A DNA stretch of 64,000 nucleotides from Marinobacter koreensis (GTDB lineage Bacteria > Pseudomonadota > Gammaproteobacteria > Pseudomonadales > Oleiphilaceae). Positions 46,747-55,327 of this stretch are shown here, one piece after another (within the stretch, counting starts at the first letter, position 1; every line of letters starts with the position of its first letter). A program made the translations under genes and the position numbers. Below the pieces are notes generated by a model. The model searched no databases. It worked only from the letters and a program-made list of their open reading frames with translations, and was not told the DNA's origin. The stretch lies in assembly GCF_023156285.1 (NCBI RefSeq), contig NZ_JAKZAJ010000005.1, positions 248,001 to 312,000 on the forward strand. The letters run 5' to 3'.

Positions 46747-46861
46747 GGGAGTAGGTGGGATACAGGATCTGAAACACGCTCCTTCGGCACGTCCGTGTGA
46801 CGCTTGGGCTCCGCCATCCATGGCTCCGCACAGTTTCATATCCTGTATCCCACCTACTCCC
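46747..46861 (-). repeat. Structured repeat, copy 1 (29-bp stem, conserved loop)
   Basis: Arms 46747-46775 and 46833-46861 are inverted 29-base copies with one mismatch. The 57-base loop, read on the reverse strand, begins TGTGCGGAGCCATGGATGGC and ends AAGGAGCGT. Its first 25 bases equal those of copy 2. The arms share no sequence with copy 2 except AAAC/GTTT next to the loop. Confidence 0.85.
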
Positions 46862-46925
46862 TCAAGCGCAGGATGTGAAGCCCACCGTGCTTGAGGTCAG
46901 CTTTGAAGCATACTGGAATGTTGGG

Positions 46926-47039
46926 GAGCCGCTGGCGGGTAACCCTTCCAAAACTGTGCGGAGCCATGGATGGCGGAGCTCAAGCGCCCATGGATGGCCG
47001 TAAGGAGCGGGTTTTGGAAGGGTTACCCGCCAGCGGCTC
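46926..47039 (+). repeat. Structured repeat, copy 2 (29-bp stem, conserved loop)
   Basis: Arms 46926-46954 and 47011-47039 pair perfectly over 29 bases. The 56-base loop begins TGTGCGGAGCCATGGATGGC, has CAAGCG in the middle and AAGGAGCGG at the end, as in copy 1 but in the opposite orientation. The loop holds a small GCCAT-GG-ATGGC hairpin. Confidence 0.88.
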
Positions 47040-47089
47040 ATGCTCCAAACGAAAATGACAAACTCCAAACTTAATGGAGAGGAACAACG

Positions 47090-47911
47090 ATGACACAGAG
47101 AATTTTTATCACGGGCGGCGCCTCTGGCCTCGGCCGGGCCATTGCATTGCGTTACGCCAAAGAGGGCGCGCGGGTCTGTATCGGGGATATCAGCCCGGAG
47201 CAGGGCGTTGCTGTTGAACAGGAGATCAACAACGCCGGTGGTGAAGGCTATTTTGTCGAATGCGACGTACGCCGTCTGACCGACTTCGAGAAGGTCCGGG
47301 ACGACCTGGCCCAGAAGTGGGGCGGTGTGGACGTGGTTGTGAACAACGCTGGCGTGGCGTCGGCAGGCTCCATCGAAGATACCACCATGGCCGACTGGGA
47401 ATGGATTCTGGATATTAACGTGCTGGGCGTCGTGCGTGGCTGTAAGGCCTTTACGCCACTGTTCAAGCAGCAGGGCGCCGGTGCCTTCGTGAACATTGCT
47501 TCCATGGCCGGCCTGATGCTGGCACCGTTGATGGACAGCTACAACGTATCCAAGGCAGGTGTGATTGCGCTGTCCGAAACCATCAGCCAGGAACTCAGGG
47601 ACTCCGGCATCCACGTCAGCTGCGTATGCCCAGCCTTCTTCCAGACCAACCTGACAAGTACCATGCGGTCGGATATTCCCGGTATCCAGCAGAACGTCAA
47701 CAAACTCATGAAACGTTCCAGCATCACCGCTGACGACGTTGCCGAGGACATTTTCCGCAGCGTGAAAGACAAGAGCTTCTGGGTACTGCCGCACGCCAAA
47801 GAACGACGCATGTGGGTTCTCAAACGCCATGCACCCTGGGCGTTTGACTGGCTGATGCATCAGGAAAGCAAGCGCTGGATGAGCAAGATGGGTGGCAAGG
47901 CCAACGCCTGA
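47090..47911 (+). CDS. SDR-family oxidoreductase
   Basis: The 273-residue short-chain dehydrogenase has the cofactor motif TGGASGLGRAIA (about 8-19), NNAGVAS (about 86), catalytic Ser in NIASMAG and YNVSK (about 151-155). The D after the second strand (IGDIS) favours NAD(H). It is followed after 30 bases by the kinase-like gene and is likely operonic. It probably oxidises or reduces a hydroxyacyl or alcohol intermediate. Confidence 0.9.
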   Translation: MTQRIFITGGASGLGRAIALRYAKEGARVCIGDISPEQGVAVEQEINNAGGEGYFVECDVRRLTDFEKVRDDLAQKWGGVDVVVNNAGVASAGSIEDTTMADWEWILDINVLGVVRGCKAFTPLFKQQGAGAFVNIASMAGLMLAPLMDSYNVSKAGVIALSETISQELRDSGIHVSCVCPAFFQTNLTSTMRSDIPGIQQNVNKLMKRSSITADDVAEDIFRSVKDKSFWVLPHAKERRMWVLKRHAPWAFDWLMHQESKRWMSKMGGKANA

Positions 47912-47941
47912 CTGGCCCTGACAGACCACAGGAGAGAGTGA

Positions 47942-49006
47942 ATGACACAGATCGATCAGGCCGTGGACATCCGCGAAGGTGAGGAGCTGGATGTTGCTGC
48001 GGTAGACCGTTTCATGAAACAGGCCATTCCCGACCTTGAGGGTTCGCCTTCTATCAAGCAGTACCCGGGCGGGGCTTCCAACCTGACGTATCAGGTGGAT
48101 TACGGGGAGCGCTCCTACGTTCTCCGGCGACCGCCCTTCGGCAAGATTGCCAAGTCTGCCCACGACATGTTGCGCGAAGCCCGCGTGATGCAGGCACTGA
48201 AGCCGGTCTATCCCTATGTGCCGAACATCGTTGCCACCTGTGATGACCATGACGTCCTGGGCTGCGATTTCTACGTCATGGAGCGCCTCAAAGGCATCAT
48301 TCTTCGACAGGACTTCCCCAGGGATTTCGAGCTGAGCGAGGCGGACACCCGCAAGCTCTGTCTGAACGTGATCGACAAGCTGGTGGACCTGCATCGGGTG
48401 GATGCGCCCGCAGCGGGACTCGACAAGCTCGGCAAGGGCGCGGGCTACGTGCAGCGCCAGATCGGTGGCTGGAGCGACCGCTTCCGGAAAGCACGTACCG
48501 ACGATGTCGGCGATTTCGAGGAAGTCATGGGATGGCTCCATGACAAGATGCCGGACGACATTGCCCAGGTTGTCATCCATAACGATTTCCGCTTCGACAA
48601 TGTGGTCCTGAACCCGGACAACCCGTTTGAGGTGATAGGTGTCCTGGACTGGGAAATGGCCACTATCGGTGATCCGCTGATGGATCTGGGCAACAGTCTT
48701 GCGTACTGGATTGAAGCCGACGATGAGGGGCCGTTCCAGATGCTTCGGCGCCAGCCTACTCATCGTCCCGGCATGCTGACCCGGAGGGAAGTGGTCGACT
48801 ATTACATGGAACGATCGGGCTTCCGGGCGGATAACTTCGATTTCTATGAAATCTATGGCCTGTTCCGACTTGCGGTCATCGTTCAGCAAATCTACTACCG
48901 CTACTACCACGGCCAGACCCAGGACAAACGGTTTGCGGCCTTTGGCCATGCAGCCAATTACCTGGAGAAGCGGTGCCAGCGGCTGATCAGTGAGAGCACT
49001 CTGTAA
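47942..49006 (+). CDS. Aminoglycoside-phosphotransferase-like kinase (ACAD10/11 N-domain type)
   Basis: The 354-residue protein has the APH kinase fold. GGASNLTYQV is the nucleotide loop, HNDFRFDNVVLNP (about 214) the catalytic loop, and LDWEMATIGDPLMDLGN the metal-binding segment. Beside an acyl-CoA dehydrogenase, this matches the two halves of ACAD11, where the kinase phosphorylates 4-hydroxyacyl-CoA. Its stop shares one base with the next start (TAATG). The substrate is inferred. Confidence 0.87.
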   Translation: MTQIDQAVDIREGEELDVAAVDRFMKQAIPDLEGSPSIKQYPGGASNLTYQVDYGERSYVLRRPPFGKIAKSAHDMLREARVMQALKPVYPYVPNIVATCDDHDVLGCDFYVMERLKGIILRQDFPRDFELSEADTRKLCLNVIDKLVDLHRVDAPAAGLDKLGKGAGYVQRQIGGWSDRFRKARTDDVGDFEEVMGWLHDKMPDDIAQVVIHNDFRFDNVVLNPDNPFEVIGVLDWEMATIGDPLMDLGNSLAYWIEADDEGPFQMLRRQPTHRPGMLTRREVVDYYMERSGFRADNFDFYEIYGLFRLAVIVQQIYYRYYHGQTQDKRFAAFGHAANYLEKRCQRLISESTL

Positions 49007-49695
49007 TGGCGACGGTGTATCTCGTCCGGCACGGACAGGCCAGCTTTGGCAAGGACAATTACGATCAGCTGTCACCAAGAGGCTGGGAGCAGGGGCAGGT
49101 GCTGGGGCGCTGGTTGGCGGGCAAAGTGGAGCCGTCAGCCGTGTTTGGCGGCAATATGGAGCGTCATCGGGAGACCGTCGAGGCCATTGCGTCGGGGTTC
49201 GGTCAGAGCCTCCCGGACATGCAGGTGGTGGAAGGACTGAACGAATTTGACCACATGCAGGTCGTTGAACGCCTGAAACCCGAGTGGGCGGACCGCCAGG
49301 TCATGGCCCGCGATATGGCTGCATTCCCGAAACCCGCACGGGCGTTCCAGCAGGTGTTCGAGAAAGCGATGGCGCGCTGGATCGGTGGTGACTATGACAG
49401 CGACTATTCGGAAACCTGGAATGCGTTCCAGCATCGTGTCGTCGCGGCGCTGGAGGAACTGATTCACTACGCCGAGGGCGGCGATGTTCTGGTTTCGACC
49501 TCTGGAGGGCCCATCGCTGTTATCGCCCAGCATGTACTTGGGCTGTCTGATGAAAAGGCGCTGGCGGTGAACAATGTCATCGCCAACACCAGCGTCTCGC
49601 GTCTGCTGTACTCCGGCAGCCGTCGAAGCCTTGCCGTATTCAATAATTACAGCCACCTGGAAGCGGAAGATCCCGCCCTGGTGACATTTCGATAG
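49006..49695 (+). CDS. Histidine phosphatase family protein
   Basis: The 229-residue protein has the phosphoglycerate-mutase-like motif LVRHGQASFG (about 5-14) with the catalytic His, and a second conserved segment ending VSTSGGPIAVIAQH. In the second motif a Ser-Gly replaces the usual GHG, so activity is uncertain. It is translationally coupled to the kinase-like gene. Confidence 0.85.
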   Translation: MATVYLVRHGQASFGKDNYDQLSPRGWEQGQVLGRWLAGKVEPSAVFGGNMERHRETVEAIASGFGQSLPDMQVVEGLNEFDHMQVVERLKPEWADRQVMARDMAAFPKPARAFQQVFEKAMARWIGGDYDSDYSETWNAFQHRVVAALEELIHYAEGGDVLVSTSGGPIAVIAQHVLGLSDEKALAVNNVIANTSVSRLLYSGSRRSLAVFNNYSHLEAEDPALVTFR

Positions 49696-49712
49696 AAGCT
49701 TGAGAGGAATCC

Positions 49713-50483
49713 ATGACGACCAAGAACCTGTTTGATCTTTCCGGAAAAGTGGCTCTGGTAACGGGCGCAAGCCGTGGTATTGGTGAAAGCATCGCACGTA
49801 CGCTGGCCCATTACGGTGCCCACGTTATTGTCAGCAGCCGCAAGATCGACGGTTGCGAAAAAGTGGCATCCGGAATTCGGGACGAGGGCGGCAGTGCAGA
49901 GGCCTACGCCTGCCATATCGGCGAGATGGACCAGATTGAAGCGATCTGGGAGCACATTGGAAAGGAGCACGGCAAGCTGGACATCCTGGTCAACAACGCC
50001 GCGGCGAACCCGTATTTCGGGCCGATCGAGGATACCGATGTGGCCGCCTACCAGAAGACCGTCGATGTGAATATTCGCGGCTACTTTTTCATGTGTGCCC
50101 GTGGTGCCCAGATAATGAAGAAGAACGGCGGTGGGTCCATTGTTAACGTGGCCTCAGTCAACGGTGTCAATCCCGGCCATTTCCAGGGCATCTACTCCGT
50201 GACCAAGGCGGCGGTTATCTCCATGACCAAGTCCTTCGCCATGGAGTTGGGCCAGCAGAATGTGCGCGTGAACGCCTTGCTGCCCGGGTTGACCGACACC
50301 AAATTCGCGAGCGCCCTCACCACCAACGATGCGATCAAGAAGCAGGCGATGGCCCACATCCCGATGAAGCGGGTGGCGGATCCGGACGAGATGGCCGGGA
50401 CGGTGCTTTACCTCGTCTCGAACGCGTCCAGTTACACCACCGGGGCCTGTATCAATGTGGACGGCGGTTATCTGACGGTCTGA
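49713..50483 (+). CDS. SDR-family oxidoreductase (FabG-like)
   Basis: The 256-residue protein has TGASRGIGESIA (about 18-29), NNAAANPY, catalytic Ser in NVASVNG and the YSVTK pair (about 162-166), and the C-terminal GACINVDGGYLTV typical of FabG-like enzymes. SSRK after strand two favours NADP(H). It lies 17 bases after the phosphatase and ends the operon. Confidence 0.92.
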   Translation: MTTKNLFDLSGKVALVTGASRGIGESIARTLAHYGAHVIVSSRKIDGCEKVASGIRDEGGSAEAYACHIGEMDQIEAIWEHIGKEHGKLDILVNNAAANPYFGPIEDTDVAAYQKTVDVNIRGYFFMCARGAQIMKKNGGGSIVNVASVNGVNPGHFQGIYSVTKAAVISMTKSFAMELGQQNVRVNALLPGLTDTKFASALTTNDAIKKQAMAHIPMKRVADPDEMAGTVLYLVSNASSYTTGACINVDGGYLTV

Positions 50484-50514
50484 TCGGCCGGTAGATCCCT
50501 GAAAGCACCCTCCC

Positions 50515-50562
50515 AAAGCCCTGTGGCTTTGTCTCCCGGCGCGTCACTTGTGGTGGCGCGCC
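50515..50562 (+). terminator. Possible terminator hairpins after the SDR gene
   Basis: AAAGCC-CTGT-GGCTTT (50515-50530) is a short stem with a few Ts. It is followed by GGCGCGTCAC and GTGGCGCGCC (50538-50562), a 10-bp stem with one G-U pair and a TTGTG loop but no T-tract. Together they may end the upstream transcript. Confidence 0.45.
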
Positions 50563-50678
50563 AGCCTCAATCCATCTCTTCCAGTCATCCGTAGATAGTC
50601 TTGTGCATAGTTCAGGGTTCGAATATATGCACCATGAAACCAAATAGCCTGATCTACAACCTCTGCTATCGAGGATGA

Positions 50679-52085
50679 ATGACAATGAAGACTAACTTTA
50701 TTTTGCCTATTGTGGCGGCCAGTAGTGTGTTGTTGGCTGGTTGTTTTGGTGGTGACAGCAGTTCGAAGACAAGCGTTCGTGTCGTCCATGCGTCTTCGGA
50801 TGCGCCGGCGGTGAACGTTCGGGTCGACGGTGACACGGTCGTTTCCGGGGCGGACTACAAGCAGGCAGCGGTTTTGAAACCGGATGCCGGAACGACGTCT
50901 ATCGCGGTTGACGGAATTCTTCCGGGGGGAGCGACAACCACGGTGATCGATACCGACGCCTCACTGCGATTTGATACGAAGTACGACGTGATTGCTGTCG
51001 GCAAGGTCGGAGACCAGACGATAGAACCTCTGATCCTGACAGACGATGGTGCCCGTGACAGCGAAGACAGCGTGCGTTTGCGCGTTGCCCACCTGTCGCC
51101 TGACGCCCAGGATACCGTCGGAGGCCCGGTGGAGGTCTATCTGACCGCGGCCGGCGATCCGCTTCCGGCCGAGGCCTCATTCAGTTTCTCGTTCAAGGAA
51201 AGCGTCGGCCCCATTGAAGTACCTGCCGGTGATTATCAGGTTCGGGTCGCGATTCCCGGAAACCCGCCGACCGTGGTATTCGACAGTGGTACGTTGTCCC
51301 TGTCTGCGGGCAGTGATTTGCTCATCGGAGCGGTTGATAACACCGTGTTCGGGTCTGCTCCGATCAGTCTGCTGGTCGTTAACGGCAGTAACACAACGGA
51401 AGTTCTCGACGTGGACACCAATGCCGGCGTGCGAGCGGTTCACAATTCTGCCAGTCCGACACCGGCAGTGGATATCTACCTGAATGAGGATCCCGACGGC
51501 ACTCCCGCCGCCACCAATGTCGCGTTCGGCGAGACTGTGCCGGCTGCTGCAACCACGGGCGCCTATGTCCCCCTGACCAGCGGCGACAACCGGATTGTTG
51601 TAACCGCCACCACGGTAACCAGCTCCTCGGTGATCGATGCCACCCTGGCTTTTGCGAACGGTGATATCAGAACGGTGGTTGCTGCCGGCACGTTGGCTGA
51701 CGGAATCGACGCATTGGTATTCAGTGATAAAAACCGGCGGGTTGCGACGGAGGCCCGCCTGCGGGTTATCCATGGCGCAGTGGAGGCACCCAGCGTCGAT
51801 GTGTTCCTGGTCCCCACGGCGTCAGGCGGTGCGGGGGCGACCCTGATTGGAAATTCGGCGCCGGTATTGGACAACTTCGCCTATGGAACCGACTCTGGTT
51901 ACCTGGGCGTCGCTGAAGGCGACTATGTGGTCTTTATCACGTCGGACGATGGTGCGACTGAACTCTACAAGTCGCCGAATCTTAGCCTGGACGCAGGTGG
52001 TGTCTATACCGCGGTTGCCCGTAAGAACGACGCCGGGGGCAGTGTTGCGACAGTCACCCTTCTGGATGACTTTGTCGCGCCATAA
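50679..52085 (+). CDS. DUF4397 repeat lipoprotein
   Basis: The 468-residue protein has a lipobox LLAGC near residue 22 and is therefore probably lipid-anchored. The mature part is made of DUF4397 modules, seen as repeated VRVVHASSDAPAVNV, LRVAHLSPDAQDTVGG, VRAVHNSASPTPAVDI and LRVIHGAVEAPSVDV, about 115-125 residues apart. These beta-rich domains are common in surface proteins of marine bacteria. The start is 50679 or 50685. The ligand is unknown. Confidence 0.9.
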   Translation: MTMKTNFILPIVAASSVLLAGCFGGDSSSKTSVRVVHASSDAPAVNVRVDGDTVVSGADYKQAAVLKPDAGTTSIAVDGILPGGATTTVIDTDASLRFDTKYDVIAVGKVGDQTIEPLILTDDGARDSEDSVRLRVAHLSPDAQDTVGGPVEVYLTAAGDPLPAEASFSFSFKESVGPIEVPAGDYQVRVAIPGNPPTVVFDSGTLSLSAGSDLLIGAVDNTVFGSAPISLLVVNGSNTTEVLDVDTNAGVRAVHNSASPTPAVDIYLNEDPDGTPAATNVAFGETVPAAATTGAYVPLTSGDNRIVVTATTVTSSSVIDATLAFANGDIRTVVAAGTLADGIDALVFSDKNRRVATEARLRVIHGAVEAPSVDVFLVPTASGGAGATLIGNSAPVLDNFAYGTDSGYLGVAEGDYVVFITSDDGATELYKSPNLSLDAGGVYTAVARKNDAGGSVATVTLLDDFVAP

Positions 52086-52108
52086 CGGGGAATGGACCCG
52101 AAGGAGAG

Positions 52109-52134
52109 AGCCCCGGCAATGCCGGGGCTTTTTA
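52109..52134 (+). terminator. Rho-independent terminator
   Basis: AGCCCCGGC and GCCGGGGCT form a 9-bp perfect stem with an AAT loop and a T-run. It ends the DUF4397 transcript just before the convergent dacB gene. Confidence 0.93.
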
Positions 52135-53700
52135 TTGAATGGCCGTATTGACGTTGTCTGAACTTGCCTGGGAAATCGCTGTGCCCGTCGGTGGGCGGTA
52201 ATGGAGTGAGTAGAGCACACGATCCAGAACGGCCTGACCGTTCCAGGCCGGATCGTTATTGACCATGCCTACGATGGCCCAGGTGGTGTTGTTCTCATCC
52301 CGGGCAAAGCCGGCAATGGAACGTACATTTTCCAGAAAGCCTGTCTTTATGCGGCCTTCGCCAACCAGACCGGTATTTCGCAGGCGCCGAGCCATGGTGC
52401 CGTCCATAGCGATAATGGGCATGGACGTCATGAGGTCGGCTGCGTAGGGGCTGTTCCAGGCATGCTGGAGGATCTGAACCTCCTGGCGGGCCGTGATGCG
52501 GCCATGGCGACTCAGGCCGGCCCCGTTATCGATGACCAGACCCTGGGTCTTGATGCCTTTATCCTCCAGCCAGTCGTGAATCACCCGGATGCCGGCGACG
52601 CGATCGTCCTGTTCGTCGTCCTTCCGGTTCTCCGCCCCGATGGTCAGCAGCATCTGCCTTGCCATGACGTTGCTGCTCCACTTGTTGATGTCACGTACCA
52701 TCGTCACCAGATCCGGGGAACTGGTTTTGAGAATCAGACGGGCGTCCTCTGGCGTCATTCCTGTCATGCTGGCGCCGGTAATGGTGACGCCGGTATCCGC
52801 CAGAACCGAACGGATCAGCGAGGCGGTGTACTGCTCGTGGGGCAGCAGTGACAGATAGGTGGTCGTCCGGCATCCGCTGGGCAAACTGCCGGTCACACGC
52901 ACCGTGACCTGCATGTTATCGCCGAACACCGGAGTCCAGTCGAATTGGTGGCGTCCGGGGCAAGGACCTTCCGGAGCAGAGGTGACGCGGTTGTCGATGC
53001 GAACATCCTCAAGCTTGGGAGTGCTCCACGCCTGAGTGCCCCGTTCATCCGCCCGCACCTGAAAGTGCAGAAGATTCAGGTTGGTGAGATAGGCCGAGGG
53101 CTCAACCAGGAACGGTGCATAGGGGTTGTCGCCGTTGTCATCGAACTGGGGGCCATTGTCACTCAGGCGGAAGTAGCTGCCATCAAGCACCAGGTGGCCG
53201 TCGATTTTGGTGATGCCCATATCGTGCAGTTCGTGGAGCGTGGACCATAGCCGCTCAATCGTCAGCTTGGGATCACCACCGAAGCGGACATACAGATTAC
53301 CGGTCAGGGTATCGCCAACCATCTTGCCATCGGTCAGGAAATCGGTATCCCATCGGTGTGTCGGGCCCAGGATTTCGAGCGCGGCGTAGGTTGTAACCAG
53401 CTTCATGATGGAGCCGGGGCTCCTGGGTTCGTCAGCGTTCACGTACTGCTCGATGCCCGGGCCATTCAACGGAACGGCAGCGACACTCAGTGCCTCGTCA
53501 CTGTGGAGGGATTTGGTCGCGTAGTCCCGTACTTCCTTGCTCCATAAGCGAGTGGGAATGGCATCGCTTCCCGGTGCCGCCAGGGCCGTGGTTGCGAATG
53601 CGGCAACCAGGGCGGCAGTGCCCGTTGACCGGATAAAACGGCGAATCGATTGCGGCACACGTGTTTGCCCGTATCTGCGTCGCGGAAGCCTGGAATCCAT
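52132..53700 (-). CDS. dacB: D-alanyl-D-alanine carboxypeptidase/endopeptidase (PBP4, class C)
   Basis: The 522-residue periplasmic enzyme trims or cuts peptidoglycan cross-links. Its active-site motifs are SIMK (SxxK, in SPGSIMKLVTTYAAL), SSN (in KWSSNVMARQ) and KTG (in RIKTGFLEN), all intact. An N-terminal signal peptide with an Arg-rich start (about 1-42, ending ALAAP) is longer than average. The size is close to E. coli DacB (477) plus this leader. Confidence 0.93.
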   Translation of the reverse strand: MDSRLPRRRYGQTRVPQSIRRFIRSTGTAALVAAFATTALAAPGSDAIPTRLWSKEVRDYATKSLHSDEALSVAAVPLNGPGIEQYVNADEPRSPGSIMKLVTTYAALEILGPTHRWDTDFLTDGKMVGDTLTGNLYVRFGGDPKLTIERLWSTLHELHDMGITKIDGHLVLDGSYFRLSDNGPQFDDNGDNPYAPFLVEPSAYLTNLNLLHFQVRADERGTQAWSTPKLEDVRIDNRVTSAPEGPCPGRHQFDWTPVFGDNMQVTVRVTGSLPSGCRTTTYLSLLPHEQYTASLIRSVLADTGVTITGASMTGMTPEDARLILKTSSPDLVTMVRDINKWSSNVMARQMLLTIGAENRKDDEQDDRVAGIRVIHDWLEDKGIKTQGLVIDNGAGLSRHGRITARQEVQILQHAWNSPYAADLMTSMPIIAMDGTMARRLRNTGLVGEGRIKTGFLENVRSIAGFARDENNTTWAIVGMVNNDPAWNGQAVLDRVLYSLHYRPPTGTAISQASSDNVNTAIQ

Positions 53701-54007
53701 GATGCCCGTCCTTTGCGTTCTTATCCTTCAACAATAGCTGATACCGACGAAATCTACTATGCAGAAAAGCTCTACATGACGTTAAAAAATGCCAGTAGGG
53801 TCGTTGTTTGTATTGGGTTTTTGTGACAGCTTGTAAGTGGTCTTTGGAAAACAGTGGGTTAGGTGGGGTAAGCCGGGGTGGTTAATGTCAATGGCCCGAT
53901 GTGCAAATCTGACGACGCTTGCGCCGGCATTTGAGTCATGGAATTCCGAACGGAATCGTCGTCTCCTGTAGAGGTCTCCACGTCGAGAACAAAAACAGGA
54001 GGACACC
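53701..54007. other. 307-bp divergent gap, dacB / hydroxylase
   Basis: No gene is seen. The region is T-rich around 53785-53825. A small inverted repeat ATTCCG-AA-CGGAAT (53943-53956) and the AGGAGG ribosome site before 54008 are the only clear features. It must contain both promoters. Confidence 0.45.
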
Positions 54008-54487
54008 ATGATCGGTATTCCCATAGGCCTGCTGACTGCCAACGCAGTGGAATGGGTCTTTCACAAGCATATACTCCACAACCGGGGTCGTAATCGGGAC
54101 AGTTTCTGGTCGTTCCACTGGCACGATCACCACCGCAACGTCCGAAAGAATGGCTTTGTCGACGAAGACTACCGGAATCCGCCGCTGACCTGGAACGCAC
54201 AGACCAAGGAGGTGGCCGCGTTGGTTGCCGGCGCTGCCGCTGTGACGCCGCTGTTACCGGTGGCCCCCTTTTTCGTGGGCACCCTGTATTACAGTGCCTG
54301 GAATTATTACCGGGTACACAAGCGGTCCCACCTGGATCCCGACTGGGCCCGGGAAAACCTGCCGTGGCACTACGATCATCATATGGGGCCGAACCCCAAC
54401 GCCAACTGGTGCGTAACCCGGCCCTGGTTTGACCAGATCATGGGGACCCGGGAGCCAATGAATGATCGGACGTTGTTGGCACAATAG
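54008..54487 (+). CDS. Fatty-acid-hydroxylase-superfamily membrane protein
   Basis: The 159-residue protein has clustered histidines of the sterol desaturase/fatty-acid hydroxylase family: HKHILH (about 19), HWHDHH (about 37) and HYDHH (about 120). These could hold a di-iron site. Two hydrophobic stretches (about 60-90) lie between them. It is short for the family, close to carotene hydroxylases. AGGAGG precedes the ATG. The substrate is unknown. Confidence 0.8.
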   Translation: MIGIPIGLLTANAVEWVFHKHILHNRGRNRDSFWSFHWHDHHRNVRKNGFVDEDYRNPPLTWNAQTKEVAALVAGAAAVTPLLPVAPFFVGTLYYSAWNYYRVHKRSHLDPDWARENLPWHYDHHMGPNPNANWCVTRPWFDQIMGTREPMNDRTLLAQ

Positions 54488-54519
54488 ACATGATTCGATC
54501 CAACCAACAAGGAAACCCT

Positions 54520-55290
54520 ATGCTGAATGCGTTAAGGCACAACCTGAATGTGCTTGAGTCGGTTGCAACGTCCTCTTTTGCCGCGTGGCGCGGTTGCCTG
54601 GTGGTCTCGGCGGCAGAACAGCCGGAAAAGCCAATCATCCTGTATGACATGGAAGCCTGCCCCTATTGCCGCAGGGTGCGGGAAGTGCTGACGGCATTGC
54701 ATCTGGATGTCGAGATCCGTCCATGCCCCAAGGATGGTCGGGTTTACCGGCCCGAAGCCGAGTCGATTGGAGGGAAGCAGCAGTTTCCGCTGTTGGTGGA
54801 CGAGAATACCGGAACGGTCCTTTATGAGTCCGGCGATATCGTCGAGTACCTTTTCCGTCAGTATGCCCACCGGCCTGTGCCGGGCTATTACGCCGGCAAG
54901 GTATGGCAGCCGGCCCTGAGCTCCCTTGGCTCTGCCGCCAGTGAGCTACGCGGCCTGCACGCCACACCCGGGAAACGGCCTGCACAGGGATTGCATTTGT
55001 GGAGTTTCGAGGGGAGCCCCTTCTCACGGCTGGTGCGGGAAAAGCTCTGCGAACTGGAGATTCCTTATACCCTGCACAACATCGGCAAGGAACACTGGAC
55101 TGAAATCGGGCCTGCAAAACAGCGCATCAAGCCCGGGCAATACAGGCCGATACCGGGCGGTAAGCGGGATGCCTTCTTTGAGCAGCACGGCCGGGTCCAG
55201 GTTCCCTATCTGGAAGACCCCAACACCGGCACGTCCATGTTTGAATCTGCACGTATATTGAAGTATCTGGAGGAACAATACGGCAGCTGA
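54520..55290 (+). CDS. Double thioredoxin-fold GST-N protein
   Basis: The 256-residue protein contains two glutathione-S-transferase N-terminal (glutaredoxin-like) domains in tandem. The first has CPYCRRVREVL (about 46) and ends YESGDIVEYLF. The second has SPFSRLVREKL, where the cysteines are lost, and ends FESARILKYLEEQYG. AAGGAAA lies before ATG 54520; an in-frame ATG at 54490 is less likely. It is probably a redox protein acting with glutathione. Confidence 0.87.
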   Translation: MLNALRHNLNVLESVATSSFAAWRGCLVVSAAEQPEKPIILYDMEACPYCRRVREVLTALHLDVEIRPCPKDGRVYRPEAESIGGKQQFPLLVDENTGTVLYESGDIVEYLFRQYAHRPVPGYYAGKVWQPALSSLGSAASELRGLHATPGKRPAQGLHLWSFEGSPFSRLVREKLCELEIPYTLHNIGKEHWTEIGPAKQRIKPGQYRPIPGGKRDAFFEQHGRVQVPYLEDPNTGTSMFESARILKYLEEQYGS

Positions 55291-55327
55291 TGCTGTCATT
55301 AACCGCAGGCGCGCGGGAGGAAGCACA

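Larger units (their letters stand above)
46717..47089. other. 373-bp gap holding two structured repeats
   Basis: No gene is supported. Short open frames here are by-products of the repeats. The gap contains the two inverted-repeat elements listed separately, 64 bases of spacer between them, and the ribosome site of the next gene (GGAGAGG at about 47072). Confidence 0.7.

Noticed and set aside
46797..47003. Small open frame within the repeats
   Set aside because: It is made up of the repeat arms and loop, has no ribosome site, and its similarity to other predicted proteins would come from the repeat itself.
46747..47039. Integron attC sites
   Set aside because: attC sites conserve outer core sites (RYYYAAC/GTTRRRY) and vary inside. 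Here the outside varies and the inside is conserved, and no integrase is nearby.
46862..49078. Long reverse-strand open frame of 738 codons
   Set aside because: It lies antisense to the SDR and kinase-like genes, which have clear family motifs, and its own translation shows none.
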